From Deltaproteobacteria bacterium (GTDB lineage: Bacteria > Desulfobacterota > DSM-4660 > Desulfatiglandales > HGW-15), in NCBI GenBank assembly GCA_020060215.1, contig JAGVAP010000082.1, forward strand, positions 1 through 64,000: a stretch of 64,000 bases of DNA, in the 5' to 3' direction. Made by a program: the position numbers and the translations under genes. Below, piece after piece: positions 1 through 8,285 of the stretch. The first letter of the stretch is position 1; each line of letters starts with the position of its first letter. The notes under the pieces were generated by a model. The model saw nothing but the letters and a program-made list of their open reading frames with translations, made no database searches and was not told where the DNA came from.

Positions 1-214
1 TCATGACCCCGTGCAGGTGGCCAGCCTCGGGACCTACGTCGGCATCCTTTCACAGGCCGCTGTTGCCCAGGTTCAACCGCAGTCCAAGGTGTTCTACTTC
101 ATCACCGACCATCTCGGCACCCCCATGAAGATGACCGATGAGTCGGGAGCAGTCGTATGGAGCGCTGATTACCGGCCCTTTGGAGAATTACGATTTTGCC
201 ATGTCTTTACTTAA
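1..214 (+). pseudogene. Rhs-family protein, C-terminal fragment (cut by window start)
   Basis: The frame is open from position 2 and ends at 212-214. Residues just before the end carry the Rhs repeat-associated core hallmark (YFITDHLGTPMKMTDESG, then DYRPFGE), which closes the beta-cage of Rhs/YD-repeat proteins. In intact members this is followed by a conserved stretch rich in Gly, Tyr and Arg and then a variable toxin tip. Here the frame ends eight residues after PFGE, so the end of the cage and any toxin domain are missing. I read it as a truncated or recombined Rhs gene; a frameshift just beyond PFGE is an alternative. The upstream part lies outside the window. Confidence 0.75.
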
Positions 215-647
215 CGCGAAGAAGATTTACTGGTTTGCCGCTGTTCTCGGGGTGTCGATACTCCTTTCACTTCTTCCATTTGAACTCGAGATGGCGCCTC
301 AAAGGCAATTTCAAATCGTGGATGATCATGACCGCCCTCTGGGCCCTGCTGTCATCCGTCAGATCTGGTATCAGTATAGTCTTGGCGAGCGCGGTGAGAT
401 AGAGACCATGGCAGACGTTTCTGGGAAGGTGCTTTTGCCGGCGCGAGTGGTAAGAACAAGCGTTCTTTCTTTGTTGATAGGGGCGGTACGTGAATTTAGA
501 GAGGTGGGTATCCATGGGGCGAGTTTTATATCTGACGACAATATTATCGTCTTCGTGAAAGGATTCCCTCCCCACATTTACTTCGCCGGAAAAGGACTCA
601 GGGGCGGAAAAGCGATAATCAGAAAGGGCCGCTGGATAAGACAATAA
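201..647 (+). CDS. Hypothetical single-pass membrane protein (possible Rhs-associated immunity or orphan)
   Basis: 148 residues from ATG 201; the frame is open from 138, but 201 places a clean hydrophobic segment (about residues 9-27, YWFAAVLGVSILLSLLPFEL) near the N-terminus. The rest is soluble and beta-rich, resembling a small Ig-like/regulatory fold, so it is probably an anchored periplasmic domain. It overlaps the truncated Rhs frame by 14 bases. Genes directly behind Rhs tips are often immunity genes; that is the only contextual hint and no family is recognised. Confidence 0.5.
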   Translation: MSLLNAKKIYWFAAVLGVSILLSLLPFELEMAPQRQFQIVDDHDRPLGPAVIRQIWYQYSLGERGEIETMADVSGKVLLPARVVRTSVLSLLIGAVREFREVGIHGASFISDDNIIVFVKGFPPHIYFAGKGLRGGKAIIRKGRWIRQ

Positions 648-741
648 TCGGATCAGACAGGAAATAGAGGAGTACCATTGAAAACCTCTCCAGTCCAACT
701 CACAACTGTAAGGATGGCATCAACTTTTTCATGGAAGTCCG

Positions 742-879
742 ATGACCTGGCCGGACCTCCTCTCAGAAAGCAAGATCCTATCCAAATCCGCGGAGTTCAA
801 GAAGCTGGTCAAGAAGGAACTGGAGGACATCAAGACAAGGAGAACCAAACCGTGGAACGAAGTCTGGGATGACCTATGA
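742..879 (+). CDS. Small antitoxin-like ORF
   Basis: 45 codons from ATG 742. The C-terminal half (KSAEFKKLVKKELEDIKT followed by RRTKPWNEVWDDL) has the charged helix plus a Pro-Trp-x-Glu-Val end seen in many small type II antitoxins. No partner toxin is visible and no good ribosome-binding site precedes it. It may be a real small antitoxin or a fragment of one. Confidence 0.3.
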   Translation: MTWPDLLSESKILSKSAEFKKLVKKELEDIKTRRTKPWNEVWDDL

Positions 880-1012
880 TGTCGGGATAACGGAGACCTT
901 TCAGCTATCGGTCAAGGCCTCAAGAAGAAGTACCATCCCCCCCTGGGGGGCGGAGAACATGCCCCAGCACGAAGCCGAATGCAAATGCACTATTTTCTGT
1001 TATGTTTGCACA

Positions 1013-1618
1013 ATGAGGAACATACTGGCAGGCATTAGAATTATTTTTCCAGTCCGACCTATTAGCAGATTTTCCAAGAAGAATAGGGGGGCTACCTTTG
1101 GGGTTCTTGCCTTTTGTATGGCGTTGGCCACGATCAAGGGCTACCTCCATAATGAGCGACCCGACCCGTATGCTCTAATTGGCTTTTTCGATTCATTGAC
1201 GGGCATTTCTCAAGATATATTTATTGCAGTAGTGAAGGCACTTTACTCTCCACTTGGAATGGTAATATGGCTTTTGTCTGTATTCCTTTTTTTTCTGTGG
1301 CTTGCATTCATCCTCTCTGGTTCAAGATCTTACCGAAAATTCAGAGAGTTTGCGGTTCCCTTTGCAGGTCTATCTTATTTGGCATTATTTGTGTGGCTTG
1401 GAAACGCTATACTCTGGGCATTTTCTAAGAAAATGCCCTATTTTCTACAGATTAGCATATTTCTCTACTGCCTCATTTTCTACTGGCAAATACTTATTGA
1501 TGAGTATGATGTTAATCCTTTGAGAGCCGCTCTTAGCGTCCTCGTTCCCTATCTCTGTGTTTTCCCTCTTGGCGGGTTCCCATCGATTGCACCATATCTG
1601 CTTTGGGCTGGCGGCTGA
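1013..1618 (+). CDS. Hypothetical multi-pass membrane protein
   Basis: 201 residues from ATG 1013; the frame is open to 869, but the added residues look non-coding. Four to five hydrophobic segments can be seen (about residues 25-42, 66-88, 103-127, 143-165 and a C-terminal pair). No catalytic motif or family is recognised. The stretch is clearly more AT-rich than the core genes further right, consistent with foreign origin. No strong ribosome-binding site is visible. Confidence 0.45.
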   Translation: MRNILAGIRIIFPVRPISRFSKKNRGATFGVLAFCMALATIKGYLHNERPDPYALIGFFDSLTGISQDIFIAVVKALYSPLGMVIWLLSVFLFFLWLAFILSGSRSYRKFREFAVPFAGLSYLALFVWLGNAILWAFSKKMPYFLQISIFLYCLIFYWQILIDEYDVNPLRAALSVLVPYLCVFPLGGFPSIAPYLLWAGG

Positions 1619-1730
1619 GATATTGGCCTGGATTGAAGGAATTCCTACGGTACCTACTCCATGGAGGGAGATCGGGAAGGTCAACCTGGCCGATCCCAGG
1701 ATCAGATGGTTTGCATACGAGGATGGATGA

Positions 1731-1871
1731 CTAATCCCGACAGTCTGCGGGATAACGCATTTCGACCGCGCCCAGGTCAAGCGGCTCATGGCCGAACTCT
1801 CGAAAGAAAACACTGCCCGCCTGGAGGGGCGAGGTCGGGGGGCGAAGTGGATTCTCGGGGGACAGGGGTAA
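1731..1871 (+). pseudogene. Winged-helix C-terminal fragment (remnant)
   Basis: Directly behind a TGA (1728-1730) the same frame encodes ITHFDRAQVKRLMAELSK and then LEGRGRGAKWIL before TAA at 1869. This resembles the last winged helix of RecG-like / AlbA-domain transcriptional regulators (helix, then RLEGKGRGAxW). There is no start codon or upstream domain. The in-frame stretch before the TGA (1619-1730) also looks like a protein end (NLADPRIRWFAYEDG). Both are probably debris. Confidence 0.25.
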
Positions 1872-1884
1872 ATGAATTCACATA

Positions 1885-1900
1885 AATGGCGTGCGCCATT
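1885..1900. repeat. Short inverted repeat AATGGCG-TG-CGCCATT
   Basis: A perfect 7-bp-arm inverted repeat. AATGGCG recurs about 37 bases downstream and GTGCCATT follows. It lies in the AT-rich non-coding stretch between the remnant above and the broken TOTE gene. Function unknown. Confidence 0.4.
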
Positions 1901-2132
1901 ATTGGTTCCATTTGTCCCGCATAATGGCGTAAGAATGGATTTGTGCCATTCAGTGGGGGCCTATGTTCGGAGCAGTTCCATCCGCCTTTCATGCTTGAAC
2001 TCTACCTGATCTGGCCCGTCTTCAAAAATGCCCTTGAAAAGGTTTACCCAAAAAACCCACTAAACCAGGTGGTTATTTTACATATGCGGCTGATGCCGCT
2101 ATTCTTGAGCTGATCGAGGTTGAAAAAAGCCG

Positions 2133-4934
2133 GTGGAAGAGGAAACCGTCCATCACCGTTCTCCGCCTGAGGCCAAGGTTGCTTTGTTCCGAAACCTCTT
2201 CCGGGGACGCGGCGACGTCTATCCCCGCCGTTTTGAAAGCCAAAAGACCGGCAAGTCCGGATATCAACCTGCCTGCAGCAATGAATGGGACAGGGTTCTC
2301 TGTGAAAAACCCAGGGTCAAGTGTTCTGATTGCCCGAACCGTCGTTTTCTGCCAGTAACCGACGATGTGATCCGTTGGCATCTTTCCGGCCGGGATGAAA
2401 CAGGCCGCGACTTTGTGATGGGCATCTACCCGATGCTCCAGGACGAGACGTGCCTTTTCCTGGCTGCGGATTTCGACAAGGAATCATGGTGTGAGAATGC
2501 GGCGGCCTACCTGAAAACCTGTCGTTAATTGGGCCTTTCAGCCTATCTGGAGCGCTCGCGCTCCGGGCGTGGCGGCCACATTTGGCTGTTTTTCCAGGAG
2601 CCCATCCCGGCCGGGTTGGCGCGGAGGCTGGGCACCTATGTCCTGACCGAGACAATGGAACGAAGGCCTGAAATGGGGTTTAAATCCTATGACCGCTTTG
2701 TTCCCGGCCAGGATACGATGCCTGGGGGCGGATTCGGAAACCTCATCGCCCTCCCCCTCCAGAAGGGTCCGCGAGAGCGGGGGAACAGTTTGTTCCTTGA
2801 CGAAGATTTCAATCCTTACCCCGATCAGTGGGCCTTCCTGTCAAGCATCCGCAGGATCGGCCGGGACGAGGTGGAGGAAATTGTTCGGACCGCCGGGGAA
2901 CGAGTCGTGGGAGTGCGGCTTGCGCCGGCGGATGAGGATGACAGCGCCCCTTGGACGGCCCCGCCTTCACGCCGAAGAGAACCGCCGGTTGCCGGCCCCC
3001 TTCCGAAAAAAATGGAGCTGGTTTTGGGAGACCAGATCTATGTCGCCAAAGACGTCCTAACCCCCGGGCTCAGGAACCGTTTGCTGCGGCTGGCGGCATT
3101 TCACAACCCGGAGTTTTACAGGGCCCAGGCGATGAGACAGTCGACCTATGGGAAGGACCGCATCATTGCCTGTGCCGAGGATCATCCAAACCATATCGGT
3201 CTCCCCCGCGGCTGTCTCGAGGATGTGGAAAGACTCCTCTCAGACCTGAAGATCGAACCGTTGGTCCGGGACGAGCGCTTTGAGGGGAAGCCTTTGGACG
3301 TTTCCTTTCACGGCGTTCTCAGGCCTGAACAGAAGATGGCGGTAGAAGCGATGTGCTGTCATGACACCGGGGTCCTATCCGCCGCCACCGCTTTCGGGAA
3401 AACTGTGATCGCAGCATGGCTCATTGCCCGGCGGGGCGTCAACACCCTTGTCCTTGTTCCCAATGTTCAGCTGCTGAAACAGTGGGCGATGCGGTTATCG
3501 ACATTCCTGGGATTGCCCAAGGGCGCCATCGGAGCGATCGGCGGCGGGAAAAAGAAGCCTACGGGAATGCTGGACGTAGCCCTGCTTCAGAGTCTGGTTC
3601 GTACGGGCGTGGGGGATGATCTGGTCGGTGGATACGGTCATCTCGTTGTGGATGAATGTCACAGGATATCGGCCCCGAGCTTCGAGCAGGTTGCCAGGAG
3701 GGCAAAGGCGAGATTCATCACCGGCCTCTCTGCCACGATTACGCGTAAGGACGGCCGTCACCCCATGATCTTCATGCAGTGCGGACCGGTTCGGTACCGC
3801 GTAAATGCAAAGAGAGAGGCTGGGCTGCACCCTTTTTCTCACACGGTTCTGGTCCGCTCCACAGGGTTCCTCCCAGTACACCCGGCCGAACCGGAGCCTC
3901 GAATCCGGTTTCACGAGATCTACGATAATCTCGTTGAGGACGCATCGCGCAACCGGCTCATCGTAGGGGACATCGTTCAGGTGGTGCGGGAAGGGCGGTC
4001 GCCTCTCGTCCTGACCGAACGGAAAAACCATCTGGAGCGACTGGCCGAGATGCTCGCTGCGGAGGTCCGGCACCTGGTCGTGCTCCGAGGGGGCATGAGC
4101 CGTAAGGAACTTGGCGCCGCCATGACGCGGCTTGCCGACATTCCCGAGAACGAAGAAAGAGTGCTGCTGGCAACAGGACGTTACATCGGAGAGGGGTTCG
4201 ATGATGCGAGGCTCGATACGCTGTTCCTGACACTCCCCATCTCGTGGAAAGGGACTGTTGCACAGTATGCTGGCCGTTTGCATCGGCATCATGAGCGGAA
4301 GCATGAAGTGCGTATCTACGATTACGCGGATCTCGATGTGCCCATGCTCGAAAGGATGTTCGACCGTCGCTGCCGGGGCTATGAGGCGACCGGCTACACC
4401 ATCGTTCTACCGGCAAGCGCCGTGCCGGGATGGCCGGCAGAGGTAGCACTTCCCGTCGATCCCCAATGGAAGAAGGACTATGCCGCCAGCGTACGGAGGC
4501 TGGTTCGGGATGGGGTGGACAAGCCGTTGGCAACCTTGTTCGCCCATGCTGCGCGATCGTTTCCTTCTGATTCAGAAGGCGCGGACCGCGCGCGAAGCGC
4601 CAGCGAAGCCTTCCTGTACCGAAGGCTGGAAACGCTACCGGAGACCGCTGGGAAGTTCCGCTTGAACGCCGAACTCCCGATTCCCTTCGATGGTTGGGGG
4701 AAAATGGAAATCGATCTGCTTTTTGCTGAGGCCCGTTTGGCGATCGAACTGGACGGCGCCCAGCACCTGTCCGATCCGGACGCGTACCGCCGCGACCGGA
4801 GGAAGGACTTCCTGCTCCAGCAAAACGGCTACTTCGTGCTGCGTTTTCTGGCAGAAGACTTGGGGACCCGCCTCGATCAGATCCTGGATACGATCCTCCA
4901 AACCCTAGCGAGGCTGAACTCGCAGGCGCCCTGA
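2133..4934 (+). pseudogene. TOTE-type primase-SF2 helicase-nuclease, interrupted by one in-frame TAA
   Basis: One continuous frame, 933 codons, broken only by TAA at 2526-2528. Domains in order: archaeo-eukaryotic primase of the TOTE conflict-system type (residues about 15-250; GYQPACSNEW, KCSDCPNR, catalytic AADFDKESW near 111, SRSGRGGHIWLFF near 143); superfamily II helicase (Walker A AFGKT near 420, DECH near 505, LSAT, motif VI QYAGRLHRH); C-terminal Vsr/DUF559-like nuclease (MEIDLLF, AIELDGAQH, ending GYFVLRF). Known proteins of this family act as defence/conflict modules. The stop sits where homologues, from memory, read CRELGL, so a GAA-to-TAA change is the simplest cause; it separates the two primase motifs. 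The helicase-nuclease half could still be made from TTG 2529 or an internal start. Confidence 0.85.
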
Positions 4935-5061
4935 TTCTTCAAGCTCTAAGCCCGAGTTTGCCGCCCATTTGCGACAAGTGTATGTATCGACGGAGCAAAC
5001 GCATGGAAAAGAAAGGGGCAAAATATAATCGACTCCTTCGCATTCCAGGCCAAAACTCTTA

Positions 5062-5205
5062 GAGTCCTGGCACGTCCAAAACAGCGCCGTCCTCTTCCTG
5101 GACGACTGCATCACCTCGGGCACCACCGCCCGCCTCTGCTACGAGGTCCTGGTCGGGCTGGGCAACCACGTCGACGGCCTGATCTGGGTGAGCGCCGGAG
5201 GGTAA
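5062..5205 (+). pseudogene. Phosphoribosyltransferase C-terminal fragment
   Basis: A 47-codon frame encodes VLFLDDCITSGTTARLCYEV and ends VDGLIWVSAGG. This matches the PRPP-binding loop of type I phosphoribosyltransferases (hydrophobic-DD-x-x-T-[ST]-G-x-T) and their last strand, as in ComF-like proteins. There is no start codon or N-terminal half. It is a remnant left of the toxin-antitoxin pair. Confidence 0.5.
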
Positions 5206-5276
5206 CCAAATGATTTGCTTCTTCAAGGAATCTTTGGCAAAATTTAATAGAGATGAGCGGACGATAGGAGTCAAGT

Positions 5277-5648
5277 ATGAAAACCATACAAATCGAATAC
5301 CCGGAATCCATACCGGCTGCGCTCAACGTCTCCCCTGAGTCTTTTGAAGAGGAGGCAAGATTAGCCCTTGCCGTCAAACTCTATGAGCTTGGACGGCTTT
5401 CTTCGGGGCAAGCGGCTGCCCTCGCGGGGATGCCCCGAGTCACTTTCCTTTTGAACTGCCACCGATACGGGGCCTCCACCGTGGAATGGGATCGAGAGGA
5501 AATCCAGACTGAGTTCAGGACTCCCAGTCATGAAGGGAAAGCTTGTCTCCAATACGTGACCCATTATCGCATTGAGTGCAATCGACCACCTGGAGATCCT
5601 CAAGGAGATCTTCGAGGAGGTGATCCTGCCGGAAAATGTACACAATGA
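5277..5648 (+). CDS. UPF0175-family antitoxin, probably with altered C-terminus
   Basis: ATG 5277 follows GATAGGAG. Residues 1-75 fit the UPF0175 antitoxin family: LALAVKLYELGRLSSGQAA, LAGMPRVTFLL, HRYGAS, then an acidic end. Family members are usually 80-90 residues; this frame runs to 123 and overlaps the toxin heavily. A one-base change near the end would restore a TGA overlapping the toxin ATG at 5530 (ATGA junction), so the long tail is probably the result of a frameshift. It would neutralise the DUF3368 toxin behind it. Confidence 0.65.
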   Translation: MKTIQIEYPESIPAALNVSPESFEEEARLALAVKLYELGRLSSGQAAALAGMPRVTFLLNCHRYGASTVEWDREEIQTEFRTPSHEGKACLQYVTHYRIECNRPPGDPQGDLRGGDPAGKCTQ

Positions 5649-6021
5649 AATCATGGAGGGTGGAAAAGACTTCACTGGTCTGGGGGCCTACAGGAAAGCC
5701 ACCTGGATCAGGGTGCTGTCTCCTGCAGCTGCGGTCGAGCCTCTTCTCGGGACCCTCCTCGACAACGGCGAAGCATCCGTGATTCAGCTTGCCCGAGAGA
5801 AAGAGGCTGATTTCGCCCTGATCGATGAAAGAAAGGCGAGGAAGATTGCCAGGGAGATTTACGGGATCCGAGTAGTGGGGTCAGCGCGAATTCTTGTAGA
5901 GGCGAAGCATCTGGGACTCATCTCCAGTGTCCGAGCCGCACTTCAGGGGATGCGGACCGTCGGCTACTGGATTCACGATGACATTGTAAGAATGGCTCTC
6001 AAACAAGCCGATGAAGAATAG
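5530..6021 (+). pseudogene. DUF3368 (PIN-like) toxin with in-frame TGA at codon 10
   Basis: From ATG 5530 the frame reads MKGKLVSNT, TGA (5557-5559), then PIIALSAIDHLEILKEIFEE and continues to 6021. DUF3368 toxins begin with V-S-[DN]-T-[ST]-P-[IL]-I, so the TGA replaces the Ser/Thr after the metal-binding Asn/Asp; TCA-to-TGA is one substitution. Later family features are present: ILPENVHNEI, LDNGEASVIQLA, ALIDERKARKIA, GSARILVEAKHLGLI. Without readthrough no full toxin is made. A truncated product from an internal start would lack the first PIN strand. Confidence 0.75.
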
Positions 6022-6035
6022 GGGCCTTGTGATTC

Positions 6036-6179
6036 ATGCAAGACATACAGATTGTCATGGAATTACCGGAACAGCTTTATTTGTCCCTCTCCGCCTCTGG
6101 CTTGACCAAGGAAAAAATAGCCAATGAGTCGAGAAACGCCAAGCTGAGGTATTGGGACGTAATCTCAGTTCGAGGATGA
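6036..6179 (+). pseudogene. UPF0175-like antitoxin N-terminal fragment
   Basis: 47 codons from ATG 6036, 15 bases after the DUF3368 stop. The first 27 residues (MELPEQLYLSLSASGLTKEK) fit the N-terminus of UPF0175 antitoxins, then the sequence departs (NAKLRYWDVISVRG). Its stop overlaps the next start as ATGA. It is either a short antitoxin or a truncated copy. Confidence 0.4.
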
Positions 6180-6396
6180 GTAAGATGCAGGTGCGAGAGA
6201 GATTGATCAAGGAAATTCAAGAGTGCCTCCAGAGGATTTGATGAGCGTCTATGAACTGGTCCTTGATCTCAAGAAACAAAAGAGCGCTCCTACGGTTGGA
6301 CAGAAGCGAGCATATCTCGGGGTGCAGGAGATTTTGGAGACCTGCGCGGGATCATTATCGGACGGCATTAGCGCAATGCGTGAGGGCAGGTTGTGA
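6176..6396 (+). pseudogene. Small antitoxin gene with frameshift
   Basis: ATG 6176 opens MSKMQVRERLIKEIQE and stops at 6239-6241. A second frame, entered near 6223, continues the same protein: VPPEDLMSVYELVLDLKKQK, then VQEILETCAGSLSDGISAMR, ending at 6394-6396. Joined, this is a typical 70-75-residue antitoxin with the E-I-x-x-[VL]-P-x-[ED]-L-[ML] core and an S-L-S-[DE]-x-I-x-x-M-R tail. The second part could be made alone from ATG 6241. Confidence 0.5.
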
Positions 6397-6605
6397 GGGT
6401 CATAAAGATAGAATACCCTGGCGAGGCCATCCGGAAGGCATTTTTGGTCAACATTTGGTCAACATTTGCATGAAAATACCCCCCTGTTTTTCGGGGTATC
6501 ACACGGTTTACTTTGCTTCCTTCAATATGTGTAATGTCCTGAAATCCTGATTCTTTTCAGGTTCACTCTGATTCTTAGGCGTTCCCGGGATTTCCCATAT
6601 TTTAG

Positions 6606-6652
6606 AACTACGAATCCGTAGGTCGCAGGTTCGAATCCTGCTGGGCGCGCCA
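6606..6652 (+). other. 3' fragment of a tRNA-Arg(ACG) gene: probable attachment site
   Basis: The segment reads from the anticodon loop CTACGAA (anticodon ACG), through variable loop AGGTC, T-arm GCAGG-TTCGAAT-CCTGC and acceptor strand TGGGCGC-G-CCA, including encoded CCA. The 5' half (acceptor, D-arm, 5' anticodon strand ending in ACGGA) is absent; the bases upstream do not pair. A 3' tRNA fragment of this size is the usual duplicated core left by a tyrosine recombinase at the end of an element opposite the intact tRNA. Orientation predicts that the element, with the intact tRNA-Arg, lies to the left. Confidence 0.75.
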
Positions 6653-6699
6653 GGATTGACAAGGGTTTCAACGTTCCGAGATCCTGAGACGCACAATAC

Positions 6700-6737
6700 A
6701 AAGGGCTTTTGGCGTTCAACAATGCCAAGAGCCCTTT
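6700..6737. terminator. Stem-loop AAAGGGCT...AGCCCTTT
   Basis: Two arms of 14 bases (6700-6713 and 6724-6737) pair with one G-T wobble around a 10-base loop. No U-run follows, so it could be a weak terminator or a repeat-type hairpin just outside the tRNA fragment. Confidence 0.4.
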
Positions 6738-7339
6738 CAGTTCCGGGTTTGCTCCGCTACCGCTTCTTGATTTTTGCGTTTGCGAGAGAATGCTGAAGAA
6801 GGCCGTCTGAAATGCCCCTCCATTACCCCAATGGGATCGGATTTAAGGAGGAATATCTAAGCCGGATCTTCAAGCCTTTCCAGCGGCTTCATGGCAAAAA
6901 CGAATACGACCGGGGAAAGGCACCACATTCATTGTGACTTTGCCTGGGAGCTCAGCTGAATGAAGGAATATTCCACTGGCATGCCAGTGGTATGAACAAT
7001 GGCTGTGCCGGTGATTAGTACTGAGAACAAAGAAATCACTTCCTTTGAGATCGCCGAGCGCACACCGAAGGTTCAAATGGATCAGAACTTTCTTCAGAAA
7101 CCACGGTCGGATAGGCTTCAAGTTGAACCTCATGTAGGAGCAAGCTCCTGCAGAAAACCAAGAAAGCCATATAAGTTACCCCGCGATTGGATATGACCTC
7201 CATTAAACGACAGGGGGGCTGGTGTGAGACCCCCTTCCAGGGGGGCTTCCGATACTTATTCATGGAGACGTTGTCGATCCACCTGATCGCTTCCGTGTCG
7301 GTCGCCTTTCCGGGGGACGGGAATGCGTCTCCTCCCATT
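6738..7339. other. Non-coding stretch, no gene seen
   Basis: Short open frames here lack start signals and recognisable motifs. It contains a perfect 18-bp palindrome CCACTGGCATGCCAGTGG (6973-6990), a small dyad GGAGC-AA-GCTCC near 7138-7149 and an inverted G/C run near 7210-7248. These look like scattered repeat debris between the tRNA fragment and the ptx promoter. Confidence 0.5.
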
Positions 7340-7379
7340 CTAACGGAATGCTAATCCTTCCCTCACCCGGATCTAATCC
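7340..7379 (+). promoter_or_regulatory. Four direct 7-bp repeats with 11-bp period (Pho-box-like array)
   Basis: CTAACGG (7340), CTAATCC (7351), CTCACCC (7362) and CTAATCC (7373) start exactly 11 bp apart with 4-bp spacers. Two 7-bp repeats with an 11-bp period is the architecture of PhoB sites; the bases fit the E. coli repeat CTGTCAT only in part (C-T at the first two positions, A at the fourth). A -10-like CATACT lies at 7388-7393, as expected for a PhoB-activated promoter lacking a -35 box. It directly precedes the phosphite operon. The geometry is seen; PhoB binding is inferred. Confidence 0.6.
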
Positions 7380-7400
7380 GCCGGCTCCATACTCCCCCCC

Positions 7401-8285
7401 ATGAAAACAAATCTCACGTCATTGTTGGTGGAATCCGCATTGATCCGGATCAATGATCTCTCGGTCACCTACCCGGGCGGCCGGGAAGCGCTCCGGGGAA
7501 TCACCATGGCCGTTCGTCGCGGGGAATCCGTGGTCCTACTGGGGAAGTCCGGCGCAGGCAAGTCGACGTTGCTCCGCTGCATCAACGGGCTGCGGAGGCC
7601 AACGGCCGGCTCCATCCGGGTGGCGGGCATCGGCAGGCTAGGCGAGAACGGGACATGGAAGGAGCTTCGAAGGCAGACCGGGATGGTGTTCCAGCTGCAT
7701 CATCTGATCGGGAGACACACGGCGCTTCAAAACGTTCTCATGGGGAGGATCGGCTACCACTCCCCTTTTCGAACCCTCTTCCCCCTTCCTTTATCCGATA
7801 TTCGCTTGGCCATGGAGTGTCTTGACCGTGTAGGACTTGCGGACAAGGCTATGCAGAGAGCGGACCGGCTGAGCGGCGGGGAGAGGCAACGGGTGGGAAT
7901 CGCCAGGGCCCTGGCGCAGGAGCCCAGGATCGTCCTGGCCGATGAGCCGGTCGCAAGCCTCGACCCGACAACCGCACTCTCCATTTTGGAACTTCTCCGC
8001 CGGATATCGAGAGAAGACGGCCTAACGGTCATCTTCAGCCTCCATCAGATCGATTTTGCCTGCCGCTTCGGGGAACGGATCGTCGGCCTCGCCCAGGGCG
8101 AGATCGTCTTTGACGGCAGACCGGAAGAGCTGACCGAGAACCCTCTCGCAACGATCTATCCCGGATCCTCAACCTGCGAAGCGCGCCTCGATGCCGCTTT
8201 GCATCAACCTCAGGCCCACAAAGAAAGGAGCCTTTATCATGCAAAGACCATGGTTGACCTCAGTTTTGATCCTTCTTCTATGTAG
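7401..8285 (+). CDS. ptxA: Phosphite/phosphonate ABC transporter, ATP-binding protein PtxA/PhnC
   Basis: ATPase that powers import of phosphite (or phosphonate) through PtxC. Walker A GKSGAGKST (about residue 50), Q-loop FQLHHLIGRH, signature LSGGERQRVGIARAL, Walker B IVLADEPVASLDP and the switch His in FSLHQIDFA are all present. PhnC/PtxA proteins are about 250-270 residues; the last 35 residues here overlap the next gene and look non-native. ATG 7401 lies very close to the predicted transcription start, so GTG 7429 may be the real start; the conserved part begins near residue 15 (LIRINDLSVTYPGG). First gene of the ptxABCD operon; the dehydrogenase at the end argues for phosphite as substrate. 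Confidence 0.9.
   Translation: MKTNLTSLLVESALIRINDLSVTYPGGREALRGITMAVRRGESVVLLGKSGAGKSTLLRCINGLRRPTAGSIRVAGIGRLGENGTWKELRRQTGMVFQLHHLIGRHTALQNVLMGRIGYHSPFRTLFPLPLSDIRLAMECLDRVGLADKAMQRADRLSGGERQRVGIARALAQEPRIVLADEPVASLDPTTALSILELLRRISREDGLTVIFSLHQIDFACRFGERIVGLAQGEIVFDGRPEELTENPLATIYPGSSTCEARLDAALHQPQAHKERSLYHAKTMVDLSFDPSSM

Noticed and set aside
678..872. 64-codon plus-strand frame overlapping the 742-879 ORF.
   Set aside because: Its composition is unlike protein and it has no motif; the overlapping frame has the antitoxin-like pattern.
6508..6728. Two minus-strand frames resembling the common hypothetical proteins with RPAGFEPATYGF or RIRTCDLRIR.
   Set aside because: These are antisense translations of the tRNA-Arg 3' fragment, a well-known annotation artefact.
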